Below are positions 25,405 to 34,094 of a stretch of DNA of 64,000 nucleotides, in pieces (positions within the stretch are counted from its first letter, which is position 1; each line of letters opens with the position of its first letter). This stretch comes from Micromonospora gifhornensis. GTDB taxonomy: Bacteria; Actinomycetota; Actinomycetes; Mycobacteriales; Micromonosporaceae. Made by a program: the position numbers and the translations under genes. Location of the stretch: assembly GCF_016863515.1 (NCBI RefSeq), contig NZ_BOPA01000016.1, positions 62,001 to 126,000 on the forward strand, written 5' to 3'. The notes under the pieces are model-generated. The model was not told the DNA's origin, did no database searches, and saw only the letters and a program-made list of their open reading frames with translations.

Positions 25405-25808
25405 CCGGCTGCACCGTGCGGGTGGTGTGCGACACGCCGATGTGTGGTGACGACTCGGCGGTGGTGGGTTGACAAGGGCGGGGGTGGCCCACGTACCGTC
25501 TTTGAGTCCTACCACGGGAAGTGGCTGTTGTTCGCTTCGTCCCTTCGTCCGCTGGCCGAGCGACATGTTGTTGCGGCGGCCAGGTCCAGCGGGCGGGGGT
25601 CGGCGGGGCGGCGCGAACCGGCCGCGGTTACCGGTGTACGGGCAGGGTGAGGTGCACGGCCAGTAGACAACGGCCCGACGGGGACAGCCAGTCACCGTCG
25701 TGTCGGTCCGAAGGTCGGCGTGCCGCACTCTCGCCCCACCGGCCGGGAAGGGGCCTGGGAGCATCGGGGCGCGGCGCACGCCGCGCCCCGACTTGGTGTG
25801 GTGGTCGG
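25405..25808 (+). other. 404-bp region without a gene; promoter-to-terminator segment
   Basis: No convincing coding sequence is visible. On the plus strand TTGACA (25469-25474), a 19-bp spacer and TACCGT (25494-25499) form a promoter-like pair, and a 13-bp GC hairpin at 25764-25791 closes the segment. A transcript of about 285 bases is therefore possible. I could not match it to a known RNA family by eye. Confidence 0.35.
25764..25791. terminator. GC-rich hairpin before the XRE-cupin gene end
   Basis: TCGGGGCGCGGCG (25764-25776) and its exact complement (25779-25791) form a 13-bp stem with a very small loop, 17 bases beyond the stop of the minus-strand regulator gene. It can end that gene and any plus-strand transcript arriving from the other side. 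Confidence 0.65.
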
Positions 25809-26387
25809 TCAGCCGGTGGCGGGTCGGGCCCGCACGTGCAGGCGTTCGCCCTGCGGGCCGAACAGGTTGAGCACCTCGGCGGTTTCGGGGCCGGGGTTGC
25901 TGATGTGGTGCGGGGTGCGGGTGTCGAACTCGGCCACCTCGCCCGGTTCGAGGATCAGGTCGTGCTCGCCGAGTTGCAGTCGCAGCCGGCCGGAGAGCAC
26001 GTACAGCCATTCGTAGCCTTCGTGGGACTGTAGTTGCGTCTCGGTGGGGCTGTGCGGGGGCAGGATCTGTTTGAAGGCTTGCAGGCCGCCGGGGCGGCGG
26101 GTCAGCGGCAGGAACGTGGTGCCGTGGCGGACGATCGGGCGGGGGTGTACCCGGGGGTCGCCGACGGCGGGTGCGCCGACAAGTTCGTCCAGCGGCACCT
26201 GGTGGGCACGGGCCAGGGGCAGCAGCAGTTCCAGGGTGGGGCGGCGTTGTCCGGATTCGAGCCGGGACAGGGTGCTCACCGAGATGCCGGTGGTGTCGGC
26301 GAGTTCGCTCAGGGTGGTGCCGCGGTTCTTGCGCAGGGCCCGCAGGCGGGGACCCACCGCCGCCAGCACCGCCTCGTTGTTTGCCAC
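25809..26387 (-). CDS. XRE-type regulator with cupin sensor domain
   Basis: A 192-aa protein. Its N-terminal helix-turn-helix (LRALRKNRGTTLSELADTTG, ISVSTLSRLESGQRRPT) is followed by a C-terminal cupin barrel (HEGYEWLYVLSGRLRLQLG, LEPGEVAEFDTRTPHHI). Such proteins repress or activate adjacent catabolic or detoxification genes. The GTG at 26387 begins MANNEAVLAAV and sits 7 bases after a TATTGT hexamer, so it is probably leaderless; an upstream ATG at 26408 precedes that hexamer and is unlikely. It is divergent from the reductase/methyltransferase fusion, its likely target. Confidence 0.85.
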   Translation of the reverse strand: MANNEAVLAAVGPRLRALRKNRGTTLSELADTTGISVSTLSRLESGQRRPTLELLLPLARAHQVPLDELVGAPAVGDPRVHPRPIVRHGTTFLPLTRRPGGLQAFKQILPPHSPTETQLQSHEGYEWLYVLSGRLRLQLGEHDLILEPGEVAEFDTRTPHHISNPGPETAEVLNLFGPQGERLHVRARPATG

Positions 26388-26394
26388 AACGGCA

Positions 26395-26400
26395 ACAATA
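26395..26400 (-). promoter_or_regulatory. -10 element of leaderless XRE-cupin gene
   Basis: TATTGT on the minus strand ends 7 bases before the GTG at 26387. The short palindrome-like GTTGCCGTTGTGGCAAAC overlaps the start and could serve autoregulation. Confidence 0.5.
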
Positions 26401-26459
26401 CTTGTCATCACCGGTGGTGCGGGTGGATGGTGACGCACGGAACCGACGAGGGAGCGGAC

Positions 26460-28040
26460 ATGGACGACAGGTACGACGTGGTGGTGGTCGGTGGCGGGGC
26501 CGCCGGTCTGGCGGGGGCGTTGACGCTGGCCCGGGCACGCCGTTCGGTGCTGGTGGTGGACGCCGGTGAGCCGCGTAACGCCCCGGCCGCCGGGGTGCAC
26601 AACTACCCGGGTCGGGAGGGCATGCCGCCGGCGCAGTTGGCGGCGATCAGCCGCGACGAGGTGGCCGGTTACGGCGGGCAGCTGGTGACCGGGCGGGTCA
26701 CCGGTGTCGACCGCGACGGCGACGAGTTCACGGTGACCGTCGACGGCGGGCGTACGGTGCGGGCACGGCGGCTGCTGGTCACCACCGGTCTGGTCGACGA
26801 GTTGCCGCCGCTGCCGGGGCTGGCGAAGCGGTGGGGACGTGACGTGCTGCACTGCCCGTACTGCCACGGGTGGGAGGCGGCCGACAGACGTATCGCGGTG
26901 CTGGCCACCGGGCCGCTGGCGGCACACCAGGCGCGGCTGTGGCGGCAGTGGAGCGCCGACGTGCTGCTTCTGCTGCACCACGAGCCGGCGCCTGACGCGG
27001 AGGAGGCCGAGCGGCTGGCCGCGCTGGGGGTGGCCGTGGTGCCGGGCCCGGTGGCCGAGCTGACGGTCGACGCCGACCAGGTCACCGGGGTGCGGCTGGC
27101 CTCGGGGGAGCACGTGGAGTGCGACGTGCTGGTGGTGGGTCCGAAGATGACCGCCCGGTCGGAGTTGCTGGGGTCGTTGGGGTTGGCGGCGGAGCCGGTG
27201 GAGATGTTCGGGCATGTGCTCGGTGAGCAGGTGCCGGCCGGGCCGTCGGGGGCCACCTCGGTGCCGGGGGTGTGGGTGGCCGGCAACGTCGCCGACCTGT
27301 CGGCGAAGGTGATCCGCGCGGCCGGGGCCGGGATCACCGCCGCGGCGGCGATCAACGCGGACCTGATGGAGGAGGACACCCGGCAGGCGGTGGCGCGGCA
27401 CCGCCGCGTGCGAGAGGAGGCGTTCACCGAGGCCGGCTGGGAGCAGCGGTACCAGGAACGGCCGGCGGTGTGGAGTGGCCGACCCAACCCGCAGCTGGTG
27501 GCCGAGGCGGCGGAGTTGACGCCGGGGCGGGCGCTGGATGTGGGCTGCGGTGAGGGGGCCGACGCGGTGTGGCTGGCCGAACGGGGTTGGCGGGTCACCG
27601 GGGTGGACATCTCCAAGACCGCCCTGCAGCGGGCCGCGCAGCACGCCCGCGAGGTGGGTGAGCAGGTCGCGCAGCGCATCGAGTGGGTGCACACCGACCT
27701 GCTGCGCGGCGAGCTGGACGAGGGGGCGTACGACCTGGTGTCGGCGCAGTTCATGCATCTGCCGCCGCAGCCGCGGCGGGAGCTGTATGCGCGGCTGGCC
27801 GCTGCGGTGGCGCCCGGTGGGCGGCTGCTGATCGTCGGGCATCACCCGCAGGATCTGCGGTCCACGGCGCACCGCATGCACTACCCGGAGATGATGTTCA
27901 CCGCCGAGCAGGTCGCCGCCGACCTGGACCCGCAGCAGTTCGAGGTGCTCGTGGCGCAGACCCGCCCGCGTGGCGCGGTGGACCCGCAGGGCCGCGACAT
28001 CGTCGTGCACGACGCGGTGCTGGTGGCCCGCCGGATGTGA
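26460..28040 (+). CDS. Fused thioredoxin-reductase-like flavoprotein and SAM methyltransferase
   Basis: This single 526-aa protein has two domains. Residues 1-310 are a thioredoxin-reductase-like flavoprotein: FAD loop VVVVGGGAAGLAGALTLARA, redox pair CPYC at Cys132/Cys135, and GVWVAGNVADLSAKVIRAAG at the end. Residues 330-526 are a class I methyltransferase with ALDVGCGEGADAVWLAERGW and RVTGVDISKTAL. GAGGGAG at 26448-26454 supports the ATG at 26460. The combination suggests that a thiol or disulfide substrate is redox-processed and S-methylated, but the substrate is unknown. The divergent XRE-cupin gene probably controls it. Confidence 0.83.
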   Translation: MDDRYDVVVVGGGAAGLAGALTLARARRSVLVVDAGEPRNAPAAGVHNYPGREGMPPAQLAAISRDEVAGYGGQLVTGRVTGVDRDGDEFTVTVDGGRTVRARRLLVTTGLVDELPPLPGLAKRWGRDVLHCPYCHGWEAADRRIAVLATGPLAAHQARLWRQWSADVLLLLHHEPAPDAEEAERLAALGVAVVPGPVAELTVDADQVTGVRLASGEHVECDVLVVGPKMTARSELLGSLGLAAEPVEMFGHVLGEQVPAGPSGATSVPGVWVAGNVADLSAKVIRAAGAGITAAAAINADLMEEDTRQAVARHRRVREEAFTEAGWEQRYQERPAVWSGRPNPQLVAEAAELTPGRALDVGCGEGADAVWLAERGWRVTGVDISKTALQRAAQHAREVGEQVAQRIEWVHTDLLRGELDEGAYDLVSAQFMHLPPQPRRELYARLAAAVAPGGRLLIVGHHPQDLRSTAHRMHYPEMMFTAEQVAADLDPQQFEVLVAQTRPRGAVDPQGRDIVVHDAVLVARRM

Positions 28041-28079
28041 GTCGGCCGACCGGCGGCGTCACCGCCCCGATGGTCCCGG

Positions 28080-28085
28080 TAGCCT
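28080..28085 (+). promoter_or_regulatory. -10 element of leaderless lnt
   Basis: TAGCCT ends 7 bases before the GTG at 28093, with no ribosome site between. The same geometry recurs at several genes in this window. Confidence 0.5.
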
Positions 28086-28092
28086 TCGGCGG

Positions 28093-29706
28093 GTGACCGT
28101 GCCCGACTCGCCCGTGACGACCGTGGACCCTGTCGCCGCAGCCACCCCGCCATCGCGCCTGTCGCCGGTGCGTTTGCCGGTGGCGCTGGCGATGGCGGTG
28201 GCCGCCGGGTTGGCGTTGCTGCTGGCCTTCCCGCCGTACGGGTGGTGGCCGTTGGCCCCGGTGGGGGTGGCGCTGCTGGCCGCGGCGACGCACCGGCGGC
28301 GGCTGCGCGCCGGTGCCGGTCTGGGGTTCGTGACCGGTGTGGCGCTGTTCGCGCCGTTGCTGGCGTGGACGAACCTGCACACCGGCTACCTGCCGTGGGT
28401 GTTGTTGTCGCTGTTGCAGGCCGCATATCTGGCGTTGTTGGGTGTGGCGACGGCGTGGGTGTCGCCGCTGGTCGACCGGTTCCCGCCGGTGTGGCCGGTG
28501 GTGACCGGTGTGCTGTGGGTGGGTCAGGAGGCGCTGCGTGACCGCACCCCGTTCGGTGGGTTTCCGTGGGGGCGGCTGGCGTTCGGTCAGGACGGTTCGC
28601 CGCTGCTGCGCCTGGCCGCCCTCGGCGGTGCCCCGCTGGTGACGTTCGCGGTGGCGGTGTCCGGTGGGCTGCTCGTCGCCGGGCTCTGGTGGTTGGCCCG
28701 GGCCCGGCGGCAGCCCACTGCGCCCCGCTGGTGGGTGCCGGCCGCCGGGCCCGGGGCGGCCGTGCTGGTGCTGTTCAGCACCGCGTTGCTGGTGCCGCTG
28801 GGCGGGTCCGCACGCGGTGGCAGTGTCACCGTCGCCATCGTGCAGGGCAACGTGCCGCGGCTGGGGTTGGACTTCAACGCCCAACGGCAGGCGGTGCTCG
28901 ACAACCACGTCGACGCCACGATCGAACTGGCCGCCCAGGTGGCCGCCGGTGCGCGGGAGCAGCCCGACCTGGTGGTGTGGCCGGAGAACTCCAGCGACAT
29001 CGACCCGCTGCGCAACCCGGCCGCCGGCGCCCGCATCTCGGCCGCTGCTGACGCCGTCGGCGTGCCGATCCTGGTCGGGGCCGTGTTGAGCGGGCCGGAG
29101 CAGGGGCAGGTGCGCAACGCGGGGCTGCTGTGGCGTCCGGGTACCGGCCCGGACCTGGAGCAGCTGTATATCAAGCGGCATCCGGTGCCGTTCGCCGAAT
29201 ATGTGCCGATGCGCGACATCGCCCGGATGGTCAGCAAGCAGGTCGACCGGGTCCGCGCCGACTTCGTGGCCGGCACCGAGGCGGGTGTGGTGCGTACCCC
29301 GGCGGTGGTGCTCGGCGACGTGATCTGTTTCGAGGTCGCCTACGACGGGCTGGTGCGGGACACCGTGACCGGTGGGGCGCAGTTGCTGGTGGTGCAGACC
29401 AACAACGCCACCTTCGACGTGGCCGAGGCCCGTCAGCAGTTGGCCATGGTGCGGTTGCGGGCCGTCGAGCACGGTCGTCCGGCGTTGATGGCCTCCACGG
29501 TCGGGGTGTCCGGGTTCGTCGCCCCGGACGGGCGGGTAAGCGATGCGACCGGCTTCAACACCCGCGCGGTCGTGGTACGGCAGCTGACGCTGACCGAGGG
29601 GCGCACCCTGGCCACCCGGATCGGGATGCTGCCGGAGGTGCTGCTGGCCGGGCTGGCCGTGGCTGCGCTGGCCGGCGCGGCGGTGCTGCGGCGGCGCCCC
29701 GGCTAG
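28093..29706 (+). CDS. lnt: Apolipoprotein N-acyltransferase
   Basis: A 537-aa membrane enzyme. The N-terminal 235 residues hold about six to seven hydrophobic helices, then a nitrilase-like domain. The catalytic triad is visible: Glu298 in VVWPENSS, Lys361 in YIKRHPVPFAEYVP and Cys412 in ICFE. It N-acylates the lipid-modified cysteine of lipoproteins at the outer face of the membrane. It lies directly before ppm; in mycobacteria these two activities sit in one fused protein, Ppm1, so the pairing is informative. Confidence 0.9.
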   Translation: MTVPDSPVTTVDPVAAATPPSRLSPVRLPVALAMAVAAGLALLLAFPPYGWWPLAPVGVALLAAATHRRRLRAGAGLGFVTGVALFAPLLAWTNLHTGYLPWVLLSLLQAAYLALLGVATAWVSPLVDRFPPVWPVVTGVLWVGQEALRDRTPFGGFPWGRLAFGQDGSPLLRLAALGGAPLVTFAVAVSGGLLVAGLWWLARARRQPTAPRWWVPAAGPGAAVLVLFSTALLVPLGGSARGGSVTVAIVQGNVPRLGLDFNAQRQAVLDNHVDATIELAAQVAAGAREQPDLVVWPENSSDIDPLRNPAAGARISAAADAVGVPILVGAVLSGPEQGQVRNAGLLWRPGTGPDLEQLYIKRHPVPFAEYVPMRDIARMVSKQVDRVRADFVAGTEAGVVRTPAVVLGDVICFEVAYDGLVRDTVTGGAQLLVVQTNNATFDVAEARQQLAMVRLRAVEHGRPALMASTVGVSGFVAPDGRVSDATGFNTRAVVVRQLTLTEGRTLATRIGMLPEVLLAGLAVAALAGAAVLRRRPG

Positions 29707-29738
29707 ACCCGCGGGCCGGCACGAGGGAGGCAGCGGTG

Positions 29739-30542
29739 ATGCAGGAGACCATTCGTCCGGCGATAACCGAGGTGCCTGGGGTGGGCCGGGTGCTGGTGGT
29801 GATTCCCACCTTCAACGAGGCCGACAACGTCTCGGCGATCGTGGGTCGGGTCCGGCGGGCCGCCCCGCAGGTGGAGGTGCTCGTCGCCGACGACAACAGT
29901 CCTGACGGCACCGGGGCCATCGTCGAGGACCTGGCCCGCGCCGACGCTCAGGTGCACGTGCTGCACCGCGAAGGCAAGCAGGGGCTCGGCGCGGCGTACC
30001 TGGCCGGGTTCGCGTGGGCGCGGCAGCGGGGCTTCGACGCGGTGGTGGAGATGGACGCCGACGGGTCGCACGATCCGCGGGATCTGCCCGCCCTGCTGGC
30101 CGCGGCCGTCGACGCCGACGTGGTGATCGGGTCGCGGTGGACGCGGGGCGCGCGGGTGGTCAACTGGCCGCTGCGGCGGCTGCTGTTGTCGCGGGGCGGC
30201 AACCTGTACGCGCGGCTGGCGTTGGGGATGCCGGTGGCCGATGCGACAGGCGGTTACCGGGTCTACCGGTCGAGCCTGCTGGACCTGCTGGACCTGGAGT
30301 CGGTGTCCTCGCAGGGCTACTCGTTCCAGGTGGAGTTGTGCCGGTTGGCGCATCGGGCCGGGGCCCGCATCGCGGAGGTGCCGATCACGTTCGCGGAGCG
30401 GGAACGCGGCGCCAGCAAGATGAGTCCGCTGATCGTGGTGGAGGCGTTGTGGCGGATCACCGGGTGGGCGGTGGACGACAGGCGCACGGCGGTGCGTCGG
30501 GGGTGGCGGGCGGCCACGGCGGGGCAGGCGCGGTGGCCGTGA
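29739..30542 (+). CDS. ppm: Polyprenol monophosphomannose synthase
   Basis: A 267-aa GT2-family enzyme. VVIPTFNEADNVSAIV opens the fold, VADDNSPDGTGAIVEDLARA binds the nucleotide, and VEMDADGSHDP carries the DxD metal motif; VADATGGYRVYR and EVPITFAERERGASKM close it. It makes polyprenyl-phosphate-mannose from GDP-mannose for extracytoplasmic mannosylation. GAGGGAGG at 29723-29730 suits either the ATG at 29739 or a GTG at 29736. A 39-base stretch of this gene (30021-30059) recurs next to the HNH gene at 43785. Confidence 0.9.
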   Translation: MQETIRPAITEVPGVGRVLVVIPTFNEADNVSAIVGRVRRAAPQVEVLVADDNSPDGTGAIVEDLARADAQVHVLHREGKQGLGAAYLAGFAWARQRGFDAVVEMDADGSHDPRDLPALLAAAVDADVVIGSRWTRGARVVNWPLRRLLLSRGGNLYARLALGMPVADATGGYRVYRSSLLDLLDLESVSSQGYSFQVELCRLAHRAGARIAEVPITFAERERGASKMSPLIVVEALWRITGWAVDDRRTAVRRGWRAATAGQARWP

Positions 30543-30632
30543 GCCGGGTCGTGTCATGCTGGAGGTACGCAGACGGCTGCGCCGCACCGGCCAGCCGCGT
30601 ACGTTGACACGCCATGCGGCGGATGGGGTGAT

Positions 30633-31181
30633 ATGCGCCGGTCACTGCGGTTCGTACCGTTGGCCCTGCTGGTGTCCGTGGTCGCGGAGCTGGCCGTGTT
30701 CGTGCTGGTGGGCCGGGCGATCGGCTTCGGCGCGGCGACCCTGCTGGTGTTCGCGGCGTCGCTGCTCGGCATGGTGCTACTGCGGCGGGAAGGCATCCGC
30801 GCCTGGCGGGGCTTCCGGGAGGCCGCGCAGTCCGGTCGGCCGCCGGGACGGCAGGTGACCGACGGGCTGGTGGGGTTGCTCGGCGCGTTGCTGCTGGCGA
30901 CCCCGGGCCTGGTCAGTGGCCTGGTGGGGGTGGTGTTGCTGGTGCCGCCGGTGCGGAAGGTGGCGCGCGGCGGGATGCAGCGGGCTGCCGAGCGTCGGGT
31001 GTCGTCGATGACCGCCGGTGACCTGTTCGGGCCGCGTCGGGTGCGGGTGTACCGGGGTGCGCCGCAACCGGGCGAGGCGGGCCGACCGGAGCCCACCGGT
31101 CCCGCCGCACCGCCCCCGCCGGTCGCGCCCGTGGTCGACAACGGTCAGGCCATCGAAGGTGAGATCGTCGAGCCACGCTGA
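30633..31181 (+). CDS. fxsA: FxsA family membrane protein
   Basis: A 182-aa protein with an early hydrophobic pair (FVPLALLVSVVAELAVFVLV and ATLLVFAASLLGMVLL) and a third segment (LVGLLGALLLATPGLVSGLV), the FxsA/UPF0716 layout. Its role is unclear; in E. coli, overexpression relieves F-plasmid exclusion of phage T7. The C-terminus is a Pro/Gly-rich tail. It follows ppm in the same direction and is followed by a strong terminator. Confidence 0.82.
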   Translation: MRRSLRFVPLALLVSVVAELAVFVLVGRAIGFGAATLLVFAASLLGMVLLRREGIRAWRGFREAAQSGRPPGRQVTDGLVGLLGALLLATPGLVSGLVGVVLLVPPVRKVARGGMQRAAERRVSSMTAGDLFGPRRVRVYRGAPQPGEAGRPEPTGPAAPPPPVAPVVDNGQAIEGEIVEPR

Positions 31182-31193
31182 CGAGACAACGAA

Positions 31194-31228
31194 CGACGCC
31201 CCCGGGAGTGGATCTCCCGGGGGCGTCG
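31194..31228. terminator. Terminator hairpin between fxsA and rbpA
   Basis: A perfect 15-bp stem (31194-31208 with 31214-31228) and a 5-base loop lie between two convergent genes, 13 bases past each stop. Confidence 0.85.
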
Positions 31229-31241
31229 CTTGTCGGACGGG

Positions 31242-31583
31242 TCAGGCGCGACCGCGGCGGGTGCGTACCTCCTGCAGCCGCTCGGCGAGGATGTCCTCCA
31301 GTTCGGCGATCGAACGCCGCTCCAAAAGCATGTCCCAGTGGGTACGCGGCGGCTTGGCCTTCTTCTGCTCCGGCTCGGTGCCGTCGACCAGCCGGGCCAC
31401 GCTGCCGTCGAACTTGCATTCCCAGGTGGTGGGCACCTCGGCGTCGACGGCGAACGGAACCTCGAACTGGTGGCCCTTGGCGCACAGGTACTCGCGGGTC
31501 TGCCGCGGCGCGAGCTCCGTGTTGCGATCGGATTCGTAGCTGACCGCGCCCAGTCGGCTACCGCGCAGCATGCGCTCGCCCAT
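31242..31583 (-). CDS. rbpA: RNA polymerase-binding protein RbpA
   Basis: A 113-aa protein almost certainly RbpA: MLRGSRLGAVSYESDRN at the start, LAPRQTREYLCAKGHQFEVP with zinc-site residues, and PPRTHWDMLLERRSIAELED, the sigma-interacting helix. RbpA binds the RNA polymerase beta subunit and group I/II sigma factors and stabilises the open complex; it is restricted to actinobacteria. The ATG at 31583 has GAGGGGAAG upstream. Confidence 0.97.
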   Translation of the reverse strand: MGERMLRGSRLGAVSYESDRNTELAPRQTREYLCAKGHQFEVPFAVDAEVPTTWECKFDGSVARLVDGTEPEQKKAKPPRTHWDMLLERRSIAELEDILAERLQEVRTRRGRA

Positions 31584-31624
31584 GATCGACTTCCCCTCTT
31601 CGGTGGTGCTGGTCCTGTCGGTGT

Positions 31625-31651
31625 AACGGTCCGCCGTCGCCGGGCCATTCC
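31625..31651 (-). promoter_or_regulatory. SigR-like promoter of rbpA
   Basis: On the minus strand GGAAT (31651-31647), a 19-base spacer and GTT (31627-31625) match the thiol-stress sigma pattern GGAAT-N18/19-GTT, about 40 bases before the start codon. Streptomyces rbpA is known to have a SigR-dependent promoter, so this is a credible conserved control. Confidence 0.6.
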
Positions 31652-31865
31652 CCACAGCCACGCCTCGACGGCCCGCTACCCGCGGGTGCACGGTCAAGGG
31701 TAACCGGCCACGGCATGTGCCCGGCGGGGTCCGCCCCGGCCGGGTCGTGCGGCCCATCGCCGCCGTCAGCGCAAATCCTAGCCCGCCGCCCCACCGCACC
31801 GGCGTAGCGCCTCGCCACCTTCACCCCGAAACCCTCCCCGACCGGGCGCGCGAGGGGCGGCGTGG

Positions 31866-33044
31866 CTAGCCGGTGGGGGCGCGCCGGGTCAGCGCGGTGG
31901 CCAGCTCGGCGACCTGACCGGCGAGCTGGGCGACCCGCTCCCGGGCATCGTCGCGGTCGCTCTCGGCCACCCGCAGCCGCTGCGTCAGCTCGCCGATGCG
32001 GCTGTCGGCGGCCGCCGCCGCCTCCCGTACGGCGGCCAGGTCGGCGCGCAGGGTGTCGGCGAGGGCGACGGCGGCGGCCAGATCGACGCGCAGCGAATCG
32101 GTGTCGGCGATCGCCGCGGCCAGGTCGCCCCCGACCTGCCGGGCCGTGGCCTGGGCCCGCTGCCGGTCCGCCTCGGCCTGCGCCCGGGCCTGCTGCGCCT
32201 GGTCGAGGTCGACGCGAACGGCGGCCAGCCGCGTGGTCGCCTGCTCGGCGTCGGTACGGGCCTGGGCCAGTTCGGCCCGCACCTGCTGTTCCTGCCTGCG
32301 GACCTGCTCCACCTCGGCGCGCAGCGCCTCGATGCGTGCCGTGGCCTCCGCGGCGACCCGGTCGGCGCGGTGCGCCTCGGCGCGGGCGGTGTCACGTTCG
32401 GCGACCAGCGTGGCGGTGCGACGTCGCTCGGCGTCCAGGTCGGTGCGGGTGGCCGCCACCTGTGCGCGGACGTCGTCCAGGTCGGTCTGCGCCTGCGCGC
32501 GCAGCGCCTCGGCGGCGACCGCGGCCCGACGGGCCTCGTCCCGGTCGGTCTGCGCCTGCTCGGCCCGCGCATCGGCGGCCGCCGCCTGCTGCGCGGCCCG
32601 GTCGGCGTCGACGCGGGCCGCATCGCGTTCGGCGGTGGCGGCCTGCGCCTGCCGGCGGTCCCGCTCGGCCCGGGCCGCGGCGTCCTCGGCCGCCCGCACC
32701 GCCTCGTCGCGTTCGGTCTGCGCCGCGGCGACCGCACCGGCCGTCTCCGCCCGTACCTGCGCCAACTGCCGTTCCACCCCGGCCGGGGACAGTTCGGCGT
32801 GCAGGGCCTCGGTCAACGTCTGCACGATCTGGTCGAGTCGGTCCACCGCCTCCCAGGTGCGGGCCACCTGACCGGGCAGGCCGGGGGCGTTGCGGTGACG
32901 CATCCGGCTGTTGCGGGAGGCGCGCTGGCAGGCGCCGTCGTTGTCCCGGCAGTAGCGGAAGGGTCGGCCCGCGCCGGCCCGTTGCGGCACGTCGGCACCG
33001 CAGTGGGCGCAGGGGCGGGTGTCGGTGGCGGGCTCGGCGTCCAT
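31866..33044 (-). CDS. Long coiled-coil protein with N-terminal Cys cluster
   Basis: The protein (392 aa) has an N-terminal zinc-ribbon-like segment (CAHCGADVP and YCRDNDGACQRASRN), then from about residue 65 an almost unbroken Ala/Arg/Glu/Gln-rich coiled coil to the end. I do not recognise a named family. It resembles small DNA-binding or scaffold proteins that couple a metal-bound head to a long coil. TAGACT (33054-33059) lies 9 bases before the ATG with no ribosome site. Confidence 0.72.
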   Translation of the reverse strand: MDAEPATDTRPCAHCGADVPQRAGAGRPFRYCRDNDGACQRASRNSRMRHRNAPGLPGQVARTWEAVDRLDQIVQTLTEALHAELSPAGVERQLAQVRAETAGAVAAAQTERDEAVRAAEDAAARAERDRRQAQAATAERDAARVDADRAAQQAAAADARAEQAQTDRDEARRAAVAAEALRAQAQTDLDDVRAQVAATRTDLDAERRRTATLVAERDTARAEAHRADRVAAEATARIEALRAEVEQVRRQEQQVRAELAQARTDAEQATTRLAAVRVDLDQAQQARAQAEADRQRAQATARQVGGDLAAAIADTDSLRVDLAAAVALADTLRADLAAVREAAAAADSRIGELTQRLRVAESDRDDARERVAQLAGQVAELATALTRRAPTG

Positions 33045-33053
33045 CGAACGGGC

Positions 33054-33059
33054 AGTCTA
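33054..33059 (-). promoter_or_regulatory. -10-like hexamer overlapping the LacI stop codon
   Basis: TAGACT on the minus strand includes the TAG stop of the LacI gene and ends 9 bases before the coiled-coil gene. It would give a transcript with almost no leader. Confidence 0.4.
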
Positions 33060-34094
33060 GTGGCCGGGGCGGGCGGTGCTGTCGCGCACAGTCAACCGTG
33101 GCGGCAGCAGTGTGACCTCCGGCACCGGCTCGTCGCGGAGTTTGCCCATCACCAGCGACACCGCCTGCCGGCCGATCTCCTCGGCGGGCACCGGCACACA
33201 GGTCAACCGGGGACTGGCATGGTCGGCGAACTGGTCGGGGCAGACCGCCACCACCGACACGTCGTCGGGCACCCGGCGACCCGACGCGGCCAGGGCCGCC
33301 TGCATCGGTGCGACCGCCGCCTCGTTCTGCACGATCAACGCGGAGATGTCCGGGTGGCGGGCGAACAGCCCGGCCACCCGGTGGTGGACGTCGGCGGCGT
33401 TCTCCTCGCAGGGCATGGTCACCGCGTCGACACCGTGGCGGGCCGCCGCCTCGATCACCCCGGCGCGGGTGCGGTGGGCGAACCCGGTGCCCCGGTCGTA
33501 GACGGCCCCCGGTGCGCCGAGCAGGGCGATCCGTCGGTGACCGAGGCCCGCCAGATGCTCCACGCACAGCTGCCCGGCCCGGTGGAAGTCCAGGTCCACA
33601 CAGGTCAGCTCGCTGGTGTCGGCGGGCAGCCCGATCAGGACGCTGGGTCGGCCCAGCTGCCGCAGCAACGGCACCCGTACGTCGTGCAACTCCACGTCCA
33701 TCACCAGCACCCCGTCGACCAGGGCGCCGGCGGCGATGCGGCGCAGCCCTTCCGGGCCCTCGTCGGAGGTGAGCAGCAGCACGTCGTGGTCGTGGCGGCG
33801 GGCCGAGGTCACCACGGCGGTGGCGAACTGCATCACCACCGGCACCTGGATGCCCGAGCGCAGCGGCAGCACCAACGCGATCACGTTGGAGCGGCGGCTG
33901 GCCAACGCCCTCGCCCCGGCGTTCGGGTGGTAGCCGAGCACCCGGATGCTGGACAGCACCCGGCTGCGGGTCACCTCGGAGATGGCCCGTTTGCCGCTGA
34001 GCACGTACGACACGGTGCTCACCGCGACACCCGCGTGGCGGGCCACGTCGGCGATGGTCGGCTGCCCGGACGCCACCCGTCCGCGCCCGCTCAC
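33057..34094 (-). CDS. LacI-family regulator co-transcribed with GH3 gene
   Basis: A 345-aa LacI protein: helix-turn-helix TIADVARHAGVAVSTVSYVL, hinge VLGYHPNAGARALASRRS, then the sugar-sensing core from VIALVLPLRSGIQVPVV. The GTG at 34094 overlaps the GH3 stop as GTGA, so it is the second gene of that operon. The two palindromes upstream of the GH3 gene are its likely binding sites, so it probably controls itself with the hydrolase. The inducer is presumably a product of the GH3 enzyme. Confidence 0.88.
   Translation of the reverse strand: MSGRGRVASGQPTIADVARHAGVAVSTVSYVLSGKRAISEVTRSRVLSSIRVLGYHPNAGARALASRRSNVIALVLPLRSGIQVPVVMQFATAVVTSARRHDHDVLLLTSDEGPEGLRRIAAGALVDGVLVMDVELHDVRVPLLRQLGRPSVLIGLPADTSELTCVDLDFHRAGQLCVEHLAGLGHRRIALLGAPGAVYDRGTGFAHRTRAGVIEAAARHGVDAVTMPCEENAADVHHRVAGLFARHPDISALIVQNEAAVAPMQAALAASGRRVPDDVSVVAVCPDQFADHASPRLTCVPVPAEEIGRQAVSLVMGKLRDEPVPEVTLLPPRLTVRDSTARPGH

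Noticed and set aside
25405..25808. A cobalamin riboswitch or RNase P RNA in the 404-bp gap.
   Set aside because: Some short motifs are similar, but the core order and spacing do not fit, and no target gene follows in the plus direction.
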